Translations under genes and position numbers: made by a program
From: an uncultured Marvinbryantia sp.
Lineage (GTDB): Bacteria; Bacillota; Clostridia; Lachnospirales; Lachnospiraceae
Assembly: GCA_947624335.1 (NCBI GenBank)
Contig: CANQJX010000124.1
Span: 1 to 5,727 of the forward strand
Direction of reading: 5' to 3'
DNA: 5,727 bases
Part shown: in pieces, positions 1-5,727 of the stretch
Layout: each line of letters starts with the position of its first letter
How positions within the stretch are numbered: position 1 is the stretch's first letter
The notes under the pieces: generated by a model
What the model saw: the letters and a program-made list of their open reading frames with translations, nothing else
Databases searched by the model: none
Told to the model about the DNA's origin: nothing

Positions 1-890
1 GCATCCGTAACAACCAGCTTCATATCCCGGAATGTAACGTCCGCCTTGCCTGTAACAAAAAAGCCGGCATAAATCCGCCTGCCGTCAATTGCCGCCAGAG
101 CGTTTCTGTGCGGGTCATAAAATAATTTTTCATGGACAGCGCCGTTGTTTTCGATATAACGGATCCGGTAACCCGTATTATCCCTGCAAAGCTCCAGCCT
201 GATCGAAGTAAGCAGTTCCTCTTCAGGCGCGCTCCCCACAGGCGCGTATTTTTTTCCGTCCTCCTTAATGATCGGCGTGAAATTTCCTATAATATTGTAG
301 GTTCCCGCCCCTTTTTCTCCCTGCGAACTTTCCAGCGTATAACTTGCGGCATGCTGTTTCGCCGCGGCTCTCCTTTCGTTCTTCGGATGCGCGGCAGTCT
401 GGCCTGTCTTTTCCAAGGCGGCAATTCCCTGCCGCATAATGATATGGTCGCCCACATTGGATACGCTTTTCGTCGCGGGATTCCATTCATATTCCACCTT
501 TGTGACCGCCGCCATATAGGAATTGTTCCAAAATTCCGCATCCTGTCCGTGCCTGCCCTGCGCATCGCACACCATCAGCCCAAATCCGTCGTCCTCTCCG
601 TTTGTCATGGTCCAGGAATTAATCTCAACCGTGGCGGACAGCACAAAATTATCCGTCTGCGCGTCCAGCGCCGTATCATAGAACACCAGCCCGTCCGCAC
701 CGTAAGGCGTCAGTTTGCCGCTGCCCGTATCTTTTATATGCAAAACGCCTTCTCCGTAACTGCCCTGCAGGGAAACCTTCGCAGCATCCGTGTCCGGCCC
801 ATAGGCGCAAAACTGCCACATCCGCTTATCTTCCGCGGTTGCGGCAAAGCACGCAGACACCGCCGCCGTCAAAAATACGATGCCGAACAC
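1..890 (-). CDS. Secreted protein, possibly a lipoprotein, with a pectinase-associated beta-sandwich-like module (partial; C-terminus beyond left edge)
   Basis: An open frame runs from GTG at 890 to the left edge without a stop (296 complete codons). The first 19 residues are hydrophobic (VFGIVFLTAAVSAC...). They contain a lipobox-like VSAC at 11-14 and an alternative AxA cleavage site at 17-19. The rest is hydrophilic and exported in character. Recognisable stretches are GKLTPYGADGLVFYDT (58-73), NFVLSATVEINSW (81-93), GFGLMVCDAQG (102-112) and YAGFFVTGKADVTFRDMKL (274-292). From memory, this pattern matches the non-catalytic beta-sandwich module in front of secreted pectate lyases and related enzymes of Paenibacillus and Lachnospiraceae. 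No catalytic domain is visible; one may lie past the edge. The gene overlaps the acyltransferase by 22 bp, so it is probably cotranscribed. The start is uncertain: GTG leaves out the basic KKKRR encoded just upstream, and an in-frame ATG lies at 995. The reading frame is well supported; the function is inferred. Confidence 0.72.
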   Translation of the reverse strand, partial: MFGIVFLTAAVSACFAATAEDKRMWQFCAYGPDTDAAKVSLQGSYGEGVLHIKDTGSGKLTPYGADGLVFYDTALDAQTDNFVLSATVEINSWTMTNGEDDGFGLMVCDAQGRHGQDAEFWNNSYMAAVTKVEYEWNPATKSVSNVGDHIIMRQGIAALEKTGQTAAHPKNERRAAAKQHAASYTLESSQGEKGAGTYNIIGNFTPIIKEDGKKYAPVGSAPEEELLTSIRLELCRDNTGYRIRYIENNGAVHEKLFYDPHRNALAAIDGRRIYAGFFVTGKADVTFRDMKLVVTD

Positions 891-1891
891 GCGTCTCTTT
901 TTCTTTGCACAAGAACAAAACTTACCATGCTTATGAAAATTACCAGCGCAAAATCCGCCGTTTCGCCCAGTTCTTTTCCGATTACAAAAGAGCATAGAAT
1001 CCACTCCATCCGTAAAATAAATCTATGCGAAAAATAAATCCAGATACTTGCCTTTCGCATCCATACGGCGCGGCGTTGCGAAATAAACGGCCGCATCCGC
1101 GCGGCGCACAAAACCATAAGCGGGGCAAGCGCCGCATGGGTCAGATAGAGCGCCCTGTCATCCAGAAAATCACGCTCCCGAAGCAAAAATATTTCAAATA
1201 AATAGAGAACTGCAAAACCAGCCAGTCCCCCTCTTAGTATGCCGATCCTTTTGTTTTTCAGATGCCACTCATACGTCTTTATTCCTAACGCCAGATAGAA
1301 AAAGCCGACGAACACGCCGTTTCTGCCCGACAGGAAAGCGCGCATATAAAATTGCACATATTGATCCAATTGAAAAGTATGCGCCAGGAAGTAGTAATTA
1401 TTACATAAAAGCGCCCAGCCGTAAAGCAGCGCTCCCACACACAAAGCCAGATTCCATTTCTTTTTTTTCAAAAACGGATACAAAAGGATCGCTCCGATAC
1501 TGCATGCCTGAACAAACCACATGGCTCCGTACGGATAGCACAACAAATGATGCGCAAACGAGGCCAGCAATTCCAGCGGCTCGGTTCCTTTCTGAAAATA
1601 GGCAACCAGCAGTTCCGGCAGTCCGTTGATCAGCTCGACAAACAGCATCAGCGGCAGCCATTTTTTTATGTAGCAGCCGATCACCTCTGACGGCCTCTGA
1701 TCCTGCTCATGCAGTTTTTTCCCCAAGAGAAACCCGGACGCTGTAAAAAAGAACGGAACCGCCAACCGCAAAAGGGACTGCGTGATCCAGAAAGGCGCCG
1801 GTTCCGGTAATGCCTCCGCCAAATAGGTATGAATCGCAACGACACAGATCGCGAAAAACAATTTTAAAACATCCAGACCTATCATTTCCAT
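869..1891 (-). CDS. Integral-membrane acyltransferase, Acyltransferase-3 (OafA/VanT-type) family
   Basis: This 340-residue protein has about ten hydrophobic membrane segments. Family features are an N-terminal LDVLK...IH with the likely catalytic His21, then R42-LAVP-FFF-x-ASGF (42-54), MWFVQA (124-129), RNGVFVGFFYLALG (190-203) and IWIYFSHRFIL (283-293) near the last segments. Members of this family transfer acetyl or other acyl groups from the cytoplasmic side to surface sugars such as cell-wall or exopolysaccharides. The same domain also occurs fused to racemases, but no second domain is present here. The length is normal for a stand-alone enzyme. The first ATG is chosen because AGAGG lies nine bases upstream; a second Met is two codons later. 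A consensus promoter sits directly upstream. The end overlaps the secreted-protein gene by 22 bp. The acceptor substrate cannot be read from the sequence, and a role in uronate use is not implied. Confidence 0.87.
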   Translation of the reverse strand: MEMIGLDVLKLFFAICVVAIHTYLAEALPEPAPFWITQSLLRLAVPFFFTASGFLLGKKLHEQDQRPSEVIGCYIKKWLPLMLFVELINGLPELLVAYFQKGTEPLELLASFAHHLLCYPYGAMWFVQACSIGAILLYPFLKKKKWNLALCVGALLYGWALLCNNYYFLAHTFQLDQYVQFYMRAFLSGRNGVFVGFFYLALGIKTYEWHLKNKRIGILRGGLAGFAVLYLFEIFLLRERDFLDDRALYLTHAALAPLMVLCAARMRPFISQRRAVWMRKASIWIYFSHRFILRMEWILCSFVIGKELGETADFALVIFISMVSFVLVQRKRDACSASYF

Positions 1892-1900
1892 AGAAGTTGA

Positions 1901-1905
1901 CCTCT
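1901..1905 (-). promoter_or_regulatory. Ribosome binding site of the acyltransferase gene
   Basis: AGAGG on the minus strand lies nine bases before the ATG at 1891. It supports that start over the in-frame ATG two codons downstream. Confidence 0.6.
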
Positions 1906-1921
1906 GCGCAGAATTATATTT

Positions 1922-1950
1922 ATTATATTAAATCACCTTGTTTTTGTCAA
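1922..1950 (-). promoter_or_regulatory. Perfect-consensus sigma-A promoter for the acyltransferase and secreted-protein genes
   Basis: On the minus strand TTGACA (1950-1945) and TATAAT (1927-1922) are separated by exactly 17 bases. Both hexamers match the vegetative consensus at every position. The expected transcription start is near 1915, giving a leader of about 24 bases that contains the AGAGG ribosome site. The acyltransferase and secreted-protein genes therefore form a transcription unit that does not depend on readthrough from the upstream methyltransferase gene. The -35 box lies inside one arm of an inverted repeat, which could be an operator. Confidence 0.85.
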
Positions 1951-2020
1951 TAAACAACAATTTTCCACAGATATGTAATCCATGTTTTTTTGCATTTTTT
2001 ATGCACTTTGTCAAAAACAA
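1938..2020. repeat. Inverted repeat, 13-base arms with one mismatch, in the promoter gap
   Basis: TTGTTTTTGTCAA at 1938-1950 on the plus strand reappears on the minus strand as TTGTTTTTGACAA at 2020-2008, a 12 of 13 match in opposite orientation. The arms are 57 bases apart. The left arm covers the -35 box of the acyltransferase promoter. Between the arms is a smaller perfect hairpin, TGCAT-TTTTT-ATGCA (1991-2005). Whether the arms are protein-binding sites or form RNA structure on readthrough transcripts is not decided by the sequence, and AT-richness makes chance matches more likely. Confidence 0.5.
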
Positions 2021-2028
2021 TTGTTCTT

Positions 2029-2838
2029 TTATCTGCGCAGCTGCCAAAAGGCAATCGCACTTGCCGCGGCGACATTCAGGGAATCCACCCCGTTTGCCAT
2101 GGGGATTTTTACTGTATAATCGCATGCCCGAATCGTCTCGTCCCTTAAGCCCTCTCCTTCGGTTCCCAAAAGAACCGCCAGTTTTTCCCGGCCGGCAAGA
2201 CGGGGATCCTCCACGCTTATGCAGTCGTCCCGCAGCGCCAGCGCCGCTGTGGAAAATCCCATCTGTTGCAATTCCCGCACATATCCGTCTTCCGTATGCT
2301 GCAGATACGTCCACGGAATCTGAAAAACGGTTCCCATGCTCACGCGGATCGCACGCCGGTAAAGCGGATCGCTGCAGCCGCCCGTTAAAAGCACGGCGTC
2401 CATGTTAAGCGCCGCAGCGCAGCGAAAGATCGCTCCGATATTGGTGGGATTGACAATCTCCTCCAGCACGGCGATCCGCCGCGCATGTCCGCAGATTTCT
2501 TCCGCCTTCGGCAGCTTTTTCCTCTGCATAGCGCAAAGGATTCCCTGCGTCAGATGATAGCCTGTGATCCGCCACAGGACGTCCGCGTTTGCCGTATAAA
2601 CGGGAACATTCCCGCAAAGCGCGACGACCTCGTTTTCTTTTTGCGCCGCCCCTTTTTCCGCCAGCACAGAAATCGGCCGATAGCCGGCATCGAGCGCCCG
2701 GCGGATCACTTTCGGACTTTCCGCAATAAAGATTCCCGGTTCGGGCTCCAGATAGCGCAAAAGCTGTCTCTCCGATGTTTCCGCGTAAATTTGTACCTCC
2801 CGTCTGTCCAAATCGTCTACTTCAATAAAGTTCGTCAT
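2029..2838 (-). CDS. SpoU/TrmH-family RNA 2'-O-ribose methyltransferase
   Basis: This 269-residue enzyme uses S-adenosylmethionine to methylate the 2'-hydroxyl of a ribose in rRNA or tRNA, in the cytoplasm. All three SpoU signature blocks of the knotted (SPOUT) fold are present. Motif 1 is N130-PTNIGAIFR139, whose Arg is catalytic in the family. Motif 2 is LLGTEGEGL (223-231). Motif 3 is IPMANGVDSLNVAAA (245-259), with the conserved Ser253 and Asn255. Residues 1 to about 110 resemble the small substrate-binding domain of the family. The exact RNA target cannot be assigned. The ATG at 2838 is chosen because the family N-terminus begins there and it overlaps the end of the AraC gene by 17 bp; the longer in-frame extension up to 3099 is only the shadow of that gene. 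The ribosome site is weak (GGGGAAAG just upstream), which suits translational coupling to the regulator gene. Confidence 0.93.
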   Translation of the reverse strand: MTNFIEVDDLDRREVQIYAETSERQLLRYLEPEPGIFIAESPKVIRRALDAGYRPISVLAEKGAAQKENEVVALCGNVPVYTANADVLWRITGYHLTQGILCAMQRKKLPKAEEICGHARRIAVLEEIVNPTNIGAIFRCAAALNMDAVLLTGGCSDPLYRRAIRVSMGTVFQIPWTYLQHTEDGYVRELQQMGFSTAALALRDDCISVEDPRLAGREKLAVLLGTEGEGLRDETIRACDYTVKIPMANGVDSLNVAAASAIAFWQLRR

Positions 2839-3733
2839 GTTCTTTCCCCGCTTTCTGTTGGATCCGCCTGTTCTCTCCCGCCCTTGCCGCAGCGCGCGGC
2901 GCCGTCCCGTATTCCTTTTTAAACGCCCGGTAAAAACTGGAGTAGTCCTGAAATCCAAACTCCCGATACACTTCCGTGCTTCCGGCGCCGCCAAGCATCG
3001 CAGCGCGGCAGAGCGCCAGCCTTTTTTTGATAATATACTGATGCGTGGATATGCCCAGGTTTGCTTTAAACACATGCGCAATGTGGTATTTGCTGACAAA
3101 GAAAATCCGGGACAACTGTTCCAGCGAAAGATCGTCCTTTAGATGATCTTCAATATAAGCAAGCACATTCCGATGCAGGGCCTGTTCCCCCTTCTTTGAC
3201 TGCGGATGATTTTTTTGGTAAGCGGCGCGGTTCAAATGCAAAATCAGGTCGTTGACGCACAGGCCGATCTGGGTGTCGCGGGCAAAATGGTCCGCGTGCA
3301 GTTCTTCGAGAATCCGCAGCAGCTTCGCCTGTATCTCATTAAAAGCAACGCGGTCATGGCGGAAAACATATTCTTTCTCCTCAGAGACGGACTGTATCAG
3401 ATATCCGTAGTCGGGCGATAACGCCAGCAGTTTGCGGTAAAATTCCGTGCTGATCCAAAACACAAAGCGCCGGTACGGGACGGTTCGGCAGCGGATCAGC
3501 GCCTGATGGGGAACGCCCGGCGGGATCAGTACCAGATCGCCGAAAGAAAGCGTATGCGTCCTGTCCTGGATTTTCATGCAGACGTCGCCTTCCAGAAAAA
3601 AATAAAACTCATAATAATCATGCGTATGAACGTCTACCCCGGTAAATTCCGTATCGCTGTAATAGTACAGTTCAAAATCCCGCGACAGCATATACTGCCT
3701 GGGGCAAAACGCCGTCTGTAATTGCTTTTTCAT
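2822..3733 (-). CDS. AraC-family transcriptional regulator with N-terminal cupin sensor domain
   Basis: The protein has 303 residues, a typical length. Residues about 20-110 form a cupin-type ligand pocket, with HTH at 36-38 and the turn IPPGVPH at 70-76. Residues about 187-285 carry the paired helix-turn-helix AraC DNA-binding domain: first helix pair near LSLEQLSRIFFVSKYHIAHVFK (202-223), second near STEVYREFGFQDYSSFYRAFKK (252-273), followed by the usual GTAPRAA. The ATG at 3733 has GGAGG nine bases upstream and begins the cupin sequence properly; an in-frame ATG at 3811 would lie upstream of the promoter and is rejected. The gene is divergent from uxuA, so its likely job is to sense a uronate or pathway intermediate and activate uxuAB. 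The inducer is not identifiable here. It shares an operon with the overlapping methyltransferase gene. Confidence 0.93.
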   Translation of the reverse strand: MKKQLQTAFCPRQYMLSRDFELYYYSDTEFTGVDVHTHDYYEFYFFLEGDVCMKIQDRTHTLSFGDLVLIPPGVPHQALIRCRTVPYRRFVFWISTEFYRKLLALSPDYGYLIQSVSEEKEYVFRHDRVAFNEIQAKLLRILEELHADHFARDTQIGLCVNDLILHLNRAAYQKNHPQSKKGEQALHRNVLAYIEDHLKDDLSLEQLSRIFFVSKYHIAHVFKANLGISTHQYIIKKRLALCRAAMLGGAGSTEVYREFGFQDYSSFYRAFKKEYGTAPRAAARAGENRRIQQKAGKEHDELY

Positions 3734-3742
3734 ATTCTTCGT

Positions 3743-3747
3743 CCTCC
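3743..3747 (-). promoter_or_regulatory. Ribosome binding site of the AraC-family gene
   Basis: GGAGG on the minus strand lies nine bases before the ATG at 3733. It decides that start against the upstream in-frame ATG at 3811. Confidence 0.75.
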
Positions 3748-3751
3748 GCGC

Positions 3752-3813
3752 CTTTGGGGCAAGTATAACGCATAAGCGCAGTTTTCGCAATGTAAACAGC
3801 AACCGCCCCAATG
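3752..3813. repeat. Inverted 9-base pair flanking the AraC-gene promoter
   Basis: CTTTGGGGC at 3752-3760 on the plus strand is matched by CATTGGGGC on the minus strand at 3813-3805, eight of nine identical including TTGGGGC. The first copy covers the expected transcription start of the regulator gene. The second touches the -35 position of uxuA. The placement would suit an operator pair for autoregulation, but no binding evidence exists in the sequence itself. Confidence 0.4.
3762..3790 (-). promoter_or_regulatory. Promoter of the AraC-family gene and the methyltransferase gene
   Basis: On the minus strand TTGCGA (3790-3785) and TATACT (3767-3762) are 17 bases apart, matching the consensus at four of six and five of six positions. 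Transcription would start near 3755 and leave a short leader of about 20 bases containing the GGAGG ribosome site. The promoter lies back to back with that of uxuAB, so a regulator bound between them could act on both. Confidence 0.6.
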
Positions 3814-3840
3814 GTATTTCTTCCCCCGTCCCTGTATAAT
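3812..3840 (+). promoter_or_regulatory. Promoter of uxuAB with a weak -35 box, probably activator-dependent
   Basis: TATAAT at 3835-3840 is a perfect -10 box. At 16 to 18 bases upstream there is no good -35 hexamer; the best-placed hexamer, TGGTAT at 3812-3817, matches TTGACA poorly. The expected transcription start is near 3847, about 34 bases before the uxuA start. A strong -10 with a poor -35 next to a divergent AraC gene is the usual form of an AraC-activated promoter. Confidence 0.6.
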
Positions 3841-3864
3841 AGAATCATCCGATCAAATCTTTTC

Positions 3865-3871
3865 AGGGAGG
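3865..3871 (+). promoter_or_regulatory. Ribosome binding site of uxuA
   Basis: AGGGAGG lies nine bases before the ATG at 3881. It is strong and fixes the start. Confidence 0.8.
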
Positions 3872-3880
3872 GATCCGTCA

Positions 3881-4954
3881 ATGGAAATGACACTCAGATG
3901 GTACGGGAGCAAGTTTGACACAGTTACATTAAAGCAGATCCGCCAGATTCCGGGCGTGACCGGGGTAATCACCACCTTATACGACGCCGCTCCGGGAGAA
4001 GTATGGAGCCGCGCGCGCATCCGCGCGCTGAAAGAGGAAGTCGAGGCTTCCGGGCTGCATATCGCGGGGATCGAAAGCGTAAATGTCCACGATGCGATCA
4101 AAAGCGGAGCGCCCGAACGCGAACAATATATCGCAAATTATATAGAAACGCTGGAGCATCTGGGCCAGGAGAATATCCATCTGGTATGTTATAATTTTAT
4201 GCCGGTATTTGACTGGACCAGAACCGAACTGGCAAGAATCCGCCCCGACGGCTCCACCGTGCTTGCTTATACGCAGGAGGCGGTAGACGCTCTGGATCCG
4301 GAAAAAATGTTCGCGTCCATTGCCAGCGACACCAACGGCGCCATAATGCCGGGCTGGGAACCGGAGCGCATGGCGCGGATCAAAGAACTGTTCGCTCTTT
4401 ACAAAGATGTGGACGATGAGAAACTCTTTGAAAATCTCAAATATTTTCTGGAAAAAATCATGCCGGTATGCGACCGCTACAACATCCACATGGCGATCCA
4501 TCCCGACGATCCCGCATGGAGCGTTTTCGGCCTTCCGCGCATTATCGTCCGCAAAGAAAATATTCTGCGCATGATGAAAATGGTGGACAATCCGCACAAC
4601 GGCGTGACGTTCTGCTCCGGTTCCTACGGGACGAATCCGGACAACGATCTGCCGGACATGATCCGTTCCTTAAAAGGCAGAATCCATTTCGCCCATGTGC
4701 GCAACCTGAAATTTATCAGCCCGACAAATTTTGAGGAGGCGGCGCACCTGTCTTCTGACGGAAGTTTTGATATGTACGAAATTATGAAAGCCCTCTACGA
4801 TATCGGATTTGACGGCCCCATCCGGCCCGACCACGGTCGTATGATCTGGAACGAGACGGCAATGCCCGGATACGGCCTCTATGACCGCGCGCTCGGCGCC
4901 GCTTATCTGAACGGTCTCTGGGAAGCAATCACAAAAGGAGCCATGGAAAAATGA
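3881..4954 (+). CDS. uxuA: D-mannonate dehydratase
   Basis: UxuA removes water from D-mannonate to give 2-keto-3-deoxy-D-gluconate, in the cytoplasm, using Mn(II) or Fe(II). The 357-residue length matches the short Firmicutes form; the E. coli enzyme is nearer 394. Family signatures are seen throughout: YNFMPVFDWTRTEL (104-117), MAIHPDDP (204-211), TFCSGSYGTNP (243-253), HFAHVRNL (269-276), SDGSFDMYEIM (292-302) and RPDHGRMIW (315-323). His207, Cys245, His272 and Asp317 sit where the metal-binding residues of the family are expected. All are present, so the enzyme should be active. The start has a strong ribosome site. The stop overlaps the next start as ATGA, so uxuB is translated from the same message. 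The promoter upstream looks dependent on the divergent AraC-type regulator. Confidence 0.97.
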   Translation: MEMTLRWYGSKFDTVTLKQIRQIPGVTGVITTLYDAAPGEVWSRARIRALKEEVEASGLHIAGIESVNVHDAIKSGAPEREQYIANYIETLEHLGQENIHLVCYNFMPVFDWTRTELARIRPDGSTVLAYTQEAVDALDPEKMFASIASDTNGAIMPGWEPERMARIKELFALYKDVDDEKLFENLKYFLEKIMPVCDRYNIHMAIHPDDPAWSVFGLPRIIVRKENILRMMKMVDNPHNGVTFCSGSYGTNPDNDLPDMIRSLKGRIHFAHVRNLKFISPTNFEEAAHLSSDGSFDMYEIMKALYDIGFDGPIRPDHGRMIWNETAMPGYGLYDRALGAAYLNGLWEAITKGAMEK

Positions 4955-5727
4955 GATTACAGGACGAAGGTTTAAAAAATACAGAAGAATGGAAGAAAAA
5001 AGGATATGCCCTGCCGTTGTTCGACCGCGAAAAAATGCGGCGCGCGACAAAAGACGCGCCCTTTTGGATTCATTTCGGCGCGGGCAATATTTTCCGCGCG
5101 TTTCAGGCGAATGTAGTTCAAAACCTGCTTAACGCTGGAATCCTTGAACGGGGGCTGATCGTAGCGGAGGGCTTTGATTATGAGATTATAGAACGGCTGA
5201 ACCGCCCGCACGACGACCTTTCGATTCTGGTCACTTTAAAAGCAAACGGCGGCATAGAAAAAACCGTTGTCGGCAGCGTGGCGGAATCCTGCGTGCTGGA
5301 TTCCGAAAACCTCGTTTCGTACGAGCGCTTAAAAGAAATTTTCCGGGCGGATTCCCTGCAGATCGCTTCCTTCACCATTACCGAAAAAGGATACCGCCTG
5401 ACAGACGGCAAAGGCGCCGTTCTTCCCGACGCGGCGGCGGATTTTGCCTCCGGGCCGGAGCATCCCAAAAGCTACATGGGAAAAGTCGCCTCGCTGCTCT
5501 ACGCGCGCTATCTTGCCGGCGCCAGCCCGATCGCCATGGTAAGCATGGATAACTGCTCGCACAACGGAGACAAACTGCGCGCGGCAATTCTTTCCTTCGC
5601 CGGGGAATGGGAAAAATCGGGCAAAGCAGACCGCGGTTTTATGACATATCTTTCTTCGGCAGAAAAAGTCTCTTTCCCGTGGACCATGATCGATAAGATC
5701 ACGCCGCGTCCGGATGCGGCCATACAG
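4951..5727 (+). CDS. uxuB: Fructuronate reductase, mannitol dehydrogenase family (partial; C-terminus beyond right edge)
   Basis: The first 259 codons are present; family members have about 480-540 residues, so roughly half is missing at the window edge. The enzyme uses NADH to interconvert D-fructuronate and D-mannonate, the step before UxuA. The nucleotide-binding start is FWIHFGAGNIFRAF (38-51). TEKGY (144-148), SMDNCSHNGDKL (198-209) and FPWTMIDKITPRP (242-254) are hallmarks of the long-chain mannitol/fructuronate/tagaturonate dehydrogenase family. The catalytic Lys-containing segment lies past the edge. Position after uxuA favours fructuronate over tagaturonate or mannitol as substrate, though the visible part alone would not exclude those. 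ATG overlaps the uxuA stop by four bases; GGAG ten bases upstream, inside the end of uxuA, can serve as ribosome site. Confidence 0.92.
   Translation, partial: MRLQDEGLKNTEEWKKKGYALPLFDREKMRRATKDAPFWIHFGAGNIFRAFQANVVQNLLNAGILERGLIVAEGFDYEIIERLNRPHDDLSILVTLKANGGIEKTVVGSVAESCVLDSENLVSYERLKEIFRADSLQIASFTITEKGYRLTDGKGAVLPDAAADFASGPEHPKSYMGKVASLLYARYLAGASPIAMVSMDNCSHNGDKLRAAILSFAGEWEKSGKADRGFMTYLSSAEKVSFPWTMIDKITPRPDAAIQ

Noticed and set aside
132..1037. Long plus-strand open frame of 301 codons
   Set aside because: It is Arg-rich with no recognisable domain and lies opposite the secreted-protein and acyltransferase genes, both of which have convincing family features. It is an antisense shadow of those genes.
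1991..2005. TGCAT-TTTTT-ATGCA hairpin as an intrinsic terminator of the methyltransferase operon
   Set aside because: The stem is only five AT-rich base pairs, and on the transcribed (minus) strand it is followed by A's instead of T's.
2839..3099. N-terminal extension of the methyltransferase frame
   Set aside because: It lies inside the AraC gene in another frame and does not resemble the SpoU family. The family sequence begins at the ATG at 2838.
3791..3804. Possible catabolite-repression (cre) site upstream of uxuA
   Set aside because: TGTAAACAGCAACC matches about 11 of 14 positions of the CcpA consensus but lacks the central CG and the closing CA. It is too weak to annotate, although a cre site would make biological sense here.
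3734..3811. Upstream in-frame ATG at 3811 for the AraC gene
   Set aside because: The 26 extra codons would cover the promoter and ribosome site of the gene, and the cupin domain starts after the ATG at 3733, which has GGAGG at the right distance.
3977..4597. 206-codon minus-strand frame opposite uxuA
   Set aside because: It lies fully antisense to a confidently identified uxuA, and its sequence has no family features.
1..5727. CRISPR array, tRNA or rRNA genes, insertion sequences, riboswitch
   Set aside because: I saw no regularly spaced repeats, tRNA-like or rRNA-like stretches, transposase-like proteins or structured leader upstream of the genes. The gaps are short and explained by promoters.

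Overview
The window looks like chromosomal DNA from a Gram-positive anaerobe of the class Clostridia, probably a gut Lachnospiraceae-type organism. The pointers are strong GGAGG-type ribosome binding sites, sigma-A-like promoters, tightly packed and overlapping genes, and the short UxuA form. Base composition is mixed, with GC-rich codon third positions in many genes. The genus assignment is inference only. All five genes and gene fragments are of recognisable families, and I found no clearly novel multi-gene system.

Right part (3881-5727, plus strand): uxuA (D-mannonate dehydratase) is followed by the first 259 codons of a fructuronate reductase of the mannitol dehydrogenase family (uxuB-like). 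The two overlap by ATGA, so they form one operon. Together they take D-fructuronate through D-mannonate to 2-keto-3-deoxygluconate, which is the central route for hexuronate use.

Middle (2029-3880): an AraC-family regulator is transcribed away from uxuA. A 147-bp divergent control region between them holds a good promoter for the regulator and a -10 box with a weak -35 for uxuAB. That is the layout expected when the AraC protein activates uxuAB. The regulator gene overlaps by 17 bp a SpoU/TrmH-type RNA 2'-O-ribose methyltransferase gene downstream.

Left part (1-2028, minus strand): after a 137-bp AT-rich gap with a perfect-consensus promoter and inverted repeats, there is an integral-membrane acyltransferase of the Acyltransferase-3 family. 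Overlapping its end is the start of a secreted protein, possibly a lipoprotein, that runs off the left edge. The visible 296 codons resemble the beta-sandwich module found at the front of secreted pectin-degrading enzymes of Firmicutes. If that is right, the window combines extracellular capture or breakdown of uronate-containing polysaccharide (left) with intracellular uronate catabolism (right). The points that most merit a second look are the uncertain start of the secreted protein, the repeat structure in the two intergenic regions, and the coupling of an RNA methyltransferase to a sugar regulator.
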